NCBI GenBank assembly: GCA_030066455.1
Contig: JASJBQ010000273.1
Coordinates: 1 to 6,451 of the forward strand
DNA: 6,451 nucleotides
From: Desulfobacterales bacterium
GTDB lineage: Bacteria > Desulfobacterota > Desulfobacteria > Desulfobacterales > UBA5852
Direction: 5' to 3'
Shown: positions 5,647 to 6,451 of the stretch, piece after piece
Layout of the letters: each line of letters begins with the position of its first letter
Numbering within the stretch: position 1 is the first letter of the stretch
Notes under the pieces: model-generated
The model's input: the letters and a program-made list of their open reading frames with translations, nothing else
Told to the model about the DNA's origin: nothing
The model's database searches: none
Translations under genes and position numbers: made by a program

Positions 5647-6451
5647 ATGAAAGCCCTTGTCCTGGCAGCCGGCCTGGGCACGCGCCTGCGGCCTTTTACC
5701 GAACGCACCCCCAAACCGCTCTTCACGCTCGACGGCCGCCCCCTGCTGGGACGGATCATCGACCAGCTGGTTGGGGCCGGGGTCCGAACTATCGCGGTCA
5801 ACACGCACCATCTGGCCGAGCAGATCGAAGCCTACCTGGCGGCCGAAACGTTTGCCGCCCGGATCATCCTGCGGCACGAACCCGAGATTCTCGGCACCGG
5901 CGGGGCCATCCGCAATACAGCCGATATCTGGGGGACGGCGCCTTTCATGGTGGTCAACAGCGATGTGGCCACCGACATCGATCTGGCGACGGTCTTCCGG
6001 TATCACGCCGATCACGGCCATCCAGCCACCCTGGTGATGCGCGACGATCCGGCATTCAACACCGTGGCGGTGGATGCCCAAGAGAATGTCGTGGATTTCA
6101 TCTCCGCGGACGGAAATGCCCGGGGCGATCGGCGCCGGCTGACCTTCACCGGTATCCAGGTGCTCGATCCGAGCGTGATCGATTTTATCCCTGTAGACGG
6201 GTTTGCCCACAGCATCGATGCTTTCAAAGCCATGCTGGCCGCCGGGCAGACGATCAAGGCCTTTATCGCTGCGGGCACCAGCTGGTCCGACATCGGCACG
6301 CCGCGGCGCTACCGGCAGACCGCTTGTGAAATCATGGCGAGGGCGGTCTTCCGTGAACTGGCGCCGGGGAATACCGCCCCCGCGATCGACTGGGAGCCTC
6401 TGGCGGGCGACGGTTCCGACCGCCGCTGGCACCGGCTGCGCCGGGGCGACC
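5647..6451 (+). CDS. MurU-like sugar-1-phosphate nucleotidyltransferase, apparently fused to an AmgK-like kinase (3' end beyond window)
   Basis: 268 residues are visible with no stop before the edge. Residues 1 to about 235 form a nucleotidyltransferase domain: the signature LAAGLGTRLRPFTERTPKPL (6-25), LGTGGAI (82-88), VVNSDV (102-107, metal-binding Asp) and SWSDIGTPRRY (212-222). This fold makes NDP-sugars from sugar 1-phosphates. The frame then runs through a short linker into PLAGDGSDRRWHRL (251-264), resembling the N-terminal GDASFRRYFR-type motif of AmgK, the anomeric MurNAc/GlcNAc kinase of the aminoglycoside-phosphotransferase fold. A nucleotidyltransferase joined to such a kinase would convert MurNAc to UDP-MurNAc via MurNAc-1-phosphate. 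The ATG is 4 nt after the plsB stop and has no clear ribosome binding site, so translation probably depends on plsB. The nucleotidyltransferase call is firm; the kinase fusion and MurNAc specificity are inferred. A glucose- or mannose-1-phosphate substrate is the alternative. Confidence 0.85.
   Translation, partial: MKALVLAAGLGTRLRPFTERTPKPLFTLDGRPLLGRIIDQLVGAGVRTIAVNTHHLAEQIEAYLAAETFAARIILRHEPEILGTGGAIRNTADIWGTAPFMVVNSDVATDIDLATVFRYHADHGHPATLVMRDDPAFNTVAVDAQENVVDFISADGNARGDRRRLTFTGIQVLDPSVIDFIPVDGFAHSIDAFKAMLAAGQTIKAFIAAGTSWSDIGTPRRYRQTACEIMARAVFRELAPGNTAPAIDWEPLAGDGSDRRWHRLRRGD

Noticed and set aside
4908..6432. Two long minus-strand frames (298 and 300 codons) opposite the plsB 3' end and the nucleotidyltransferase gene
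   Set aside because: They overlap each other and well-supported genes on the plus strand and have no family-like motifs; high G/C third positions explain the lack of stops.
1..6451. Search for CRISPR arrays, insertion sequences, tRNA and rRNA genes
   Set aside because: No regularly spaced direct repeats, transposase motifs, terminal inverted repeats or cloverleaf-like segments were seen on reading.

Overview
The window is GC-rich and densely coding, with strong G/C third positions. The long PlsB-type acyltransferase, the P-loop ATPase with a DLVNPYFRTREA-like motif, and a sugar nucleotidyltransferase that appears fused to a sugar kinase together suggest a Gram-negative bacterium. My best guess is a Desulfobacterota-type (former Deltaproteobacteria) sulfate reducer. 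This is inferred from gene families and codon use only; no marker gene is present.

Layout: (1) Positions 1-614, minus strand: the N-terminal two-thirds or so of a SIMIBI/MinD-like P-loop ATPase, running off the left edge. It most likely starts at a TTG codon. (2) Positions 615-931: a divergent intergenic region with one plausible sigma70-type promoter in each direction. (3) Positions 932-2113, plus strand: a NamZ/DUF1343 (GH171) family protein, complete, without a signal peptide, and with Gln in place of the Glu of the usual PEHG motif. (4) Positions 2243-2521, minus strand: a 92-residue protein with two membrane helices and a C-terminal coiled coil, followed by a strong intrinsic terminator at 2190-2223. 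(5) Positions 2522-3005: a divergent regulatory region with two 18-bp palindromes and an extended -10 element. (6) Positions 3006-5642, plus strand: plsB, glycerol-3-phosphate acyltransferase, complete. (7) From 5647 to the right edge, plus strand: a sugar-1-phosphate nucleotidyltransferase (MurU-like) whose reading frame continues into the first motif of an AmgK-like sugar kinase. It begins 4 nt after the plsB stop.

Functionally the window centres on the cell envelope. PlsB starts phospholipid synthesis. The NamZ-like protein and the MurU/AmgK-like protein match the first and last steps of the MurNAc salvage route: release of MurNAc from peptidoglycan fragments, anomeric phosphorylation, then UDP-MurNAc formation. 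The two genes are not in one operon, so the link is inferred. The most notable points are the altered active-site motif in the NamZ homologue, the apparent nucleotidyltransferase-kinase fusion coupled to plsB, and the small membrane/coiled-coil protein with a MamI-like hydrophobic pattern.
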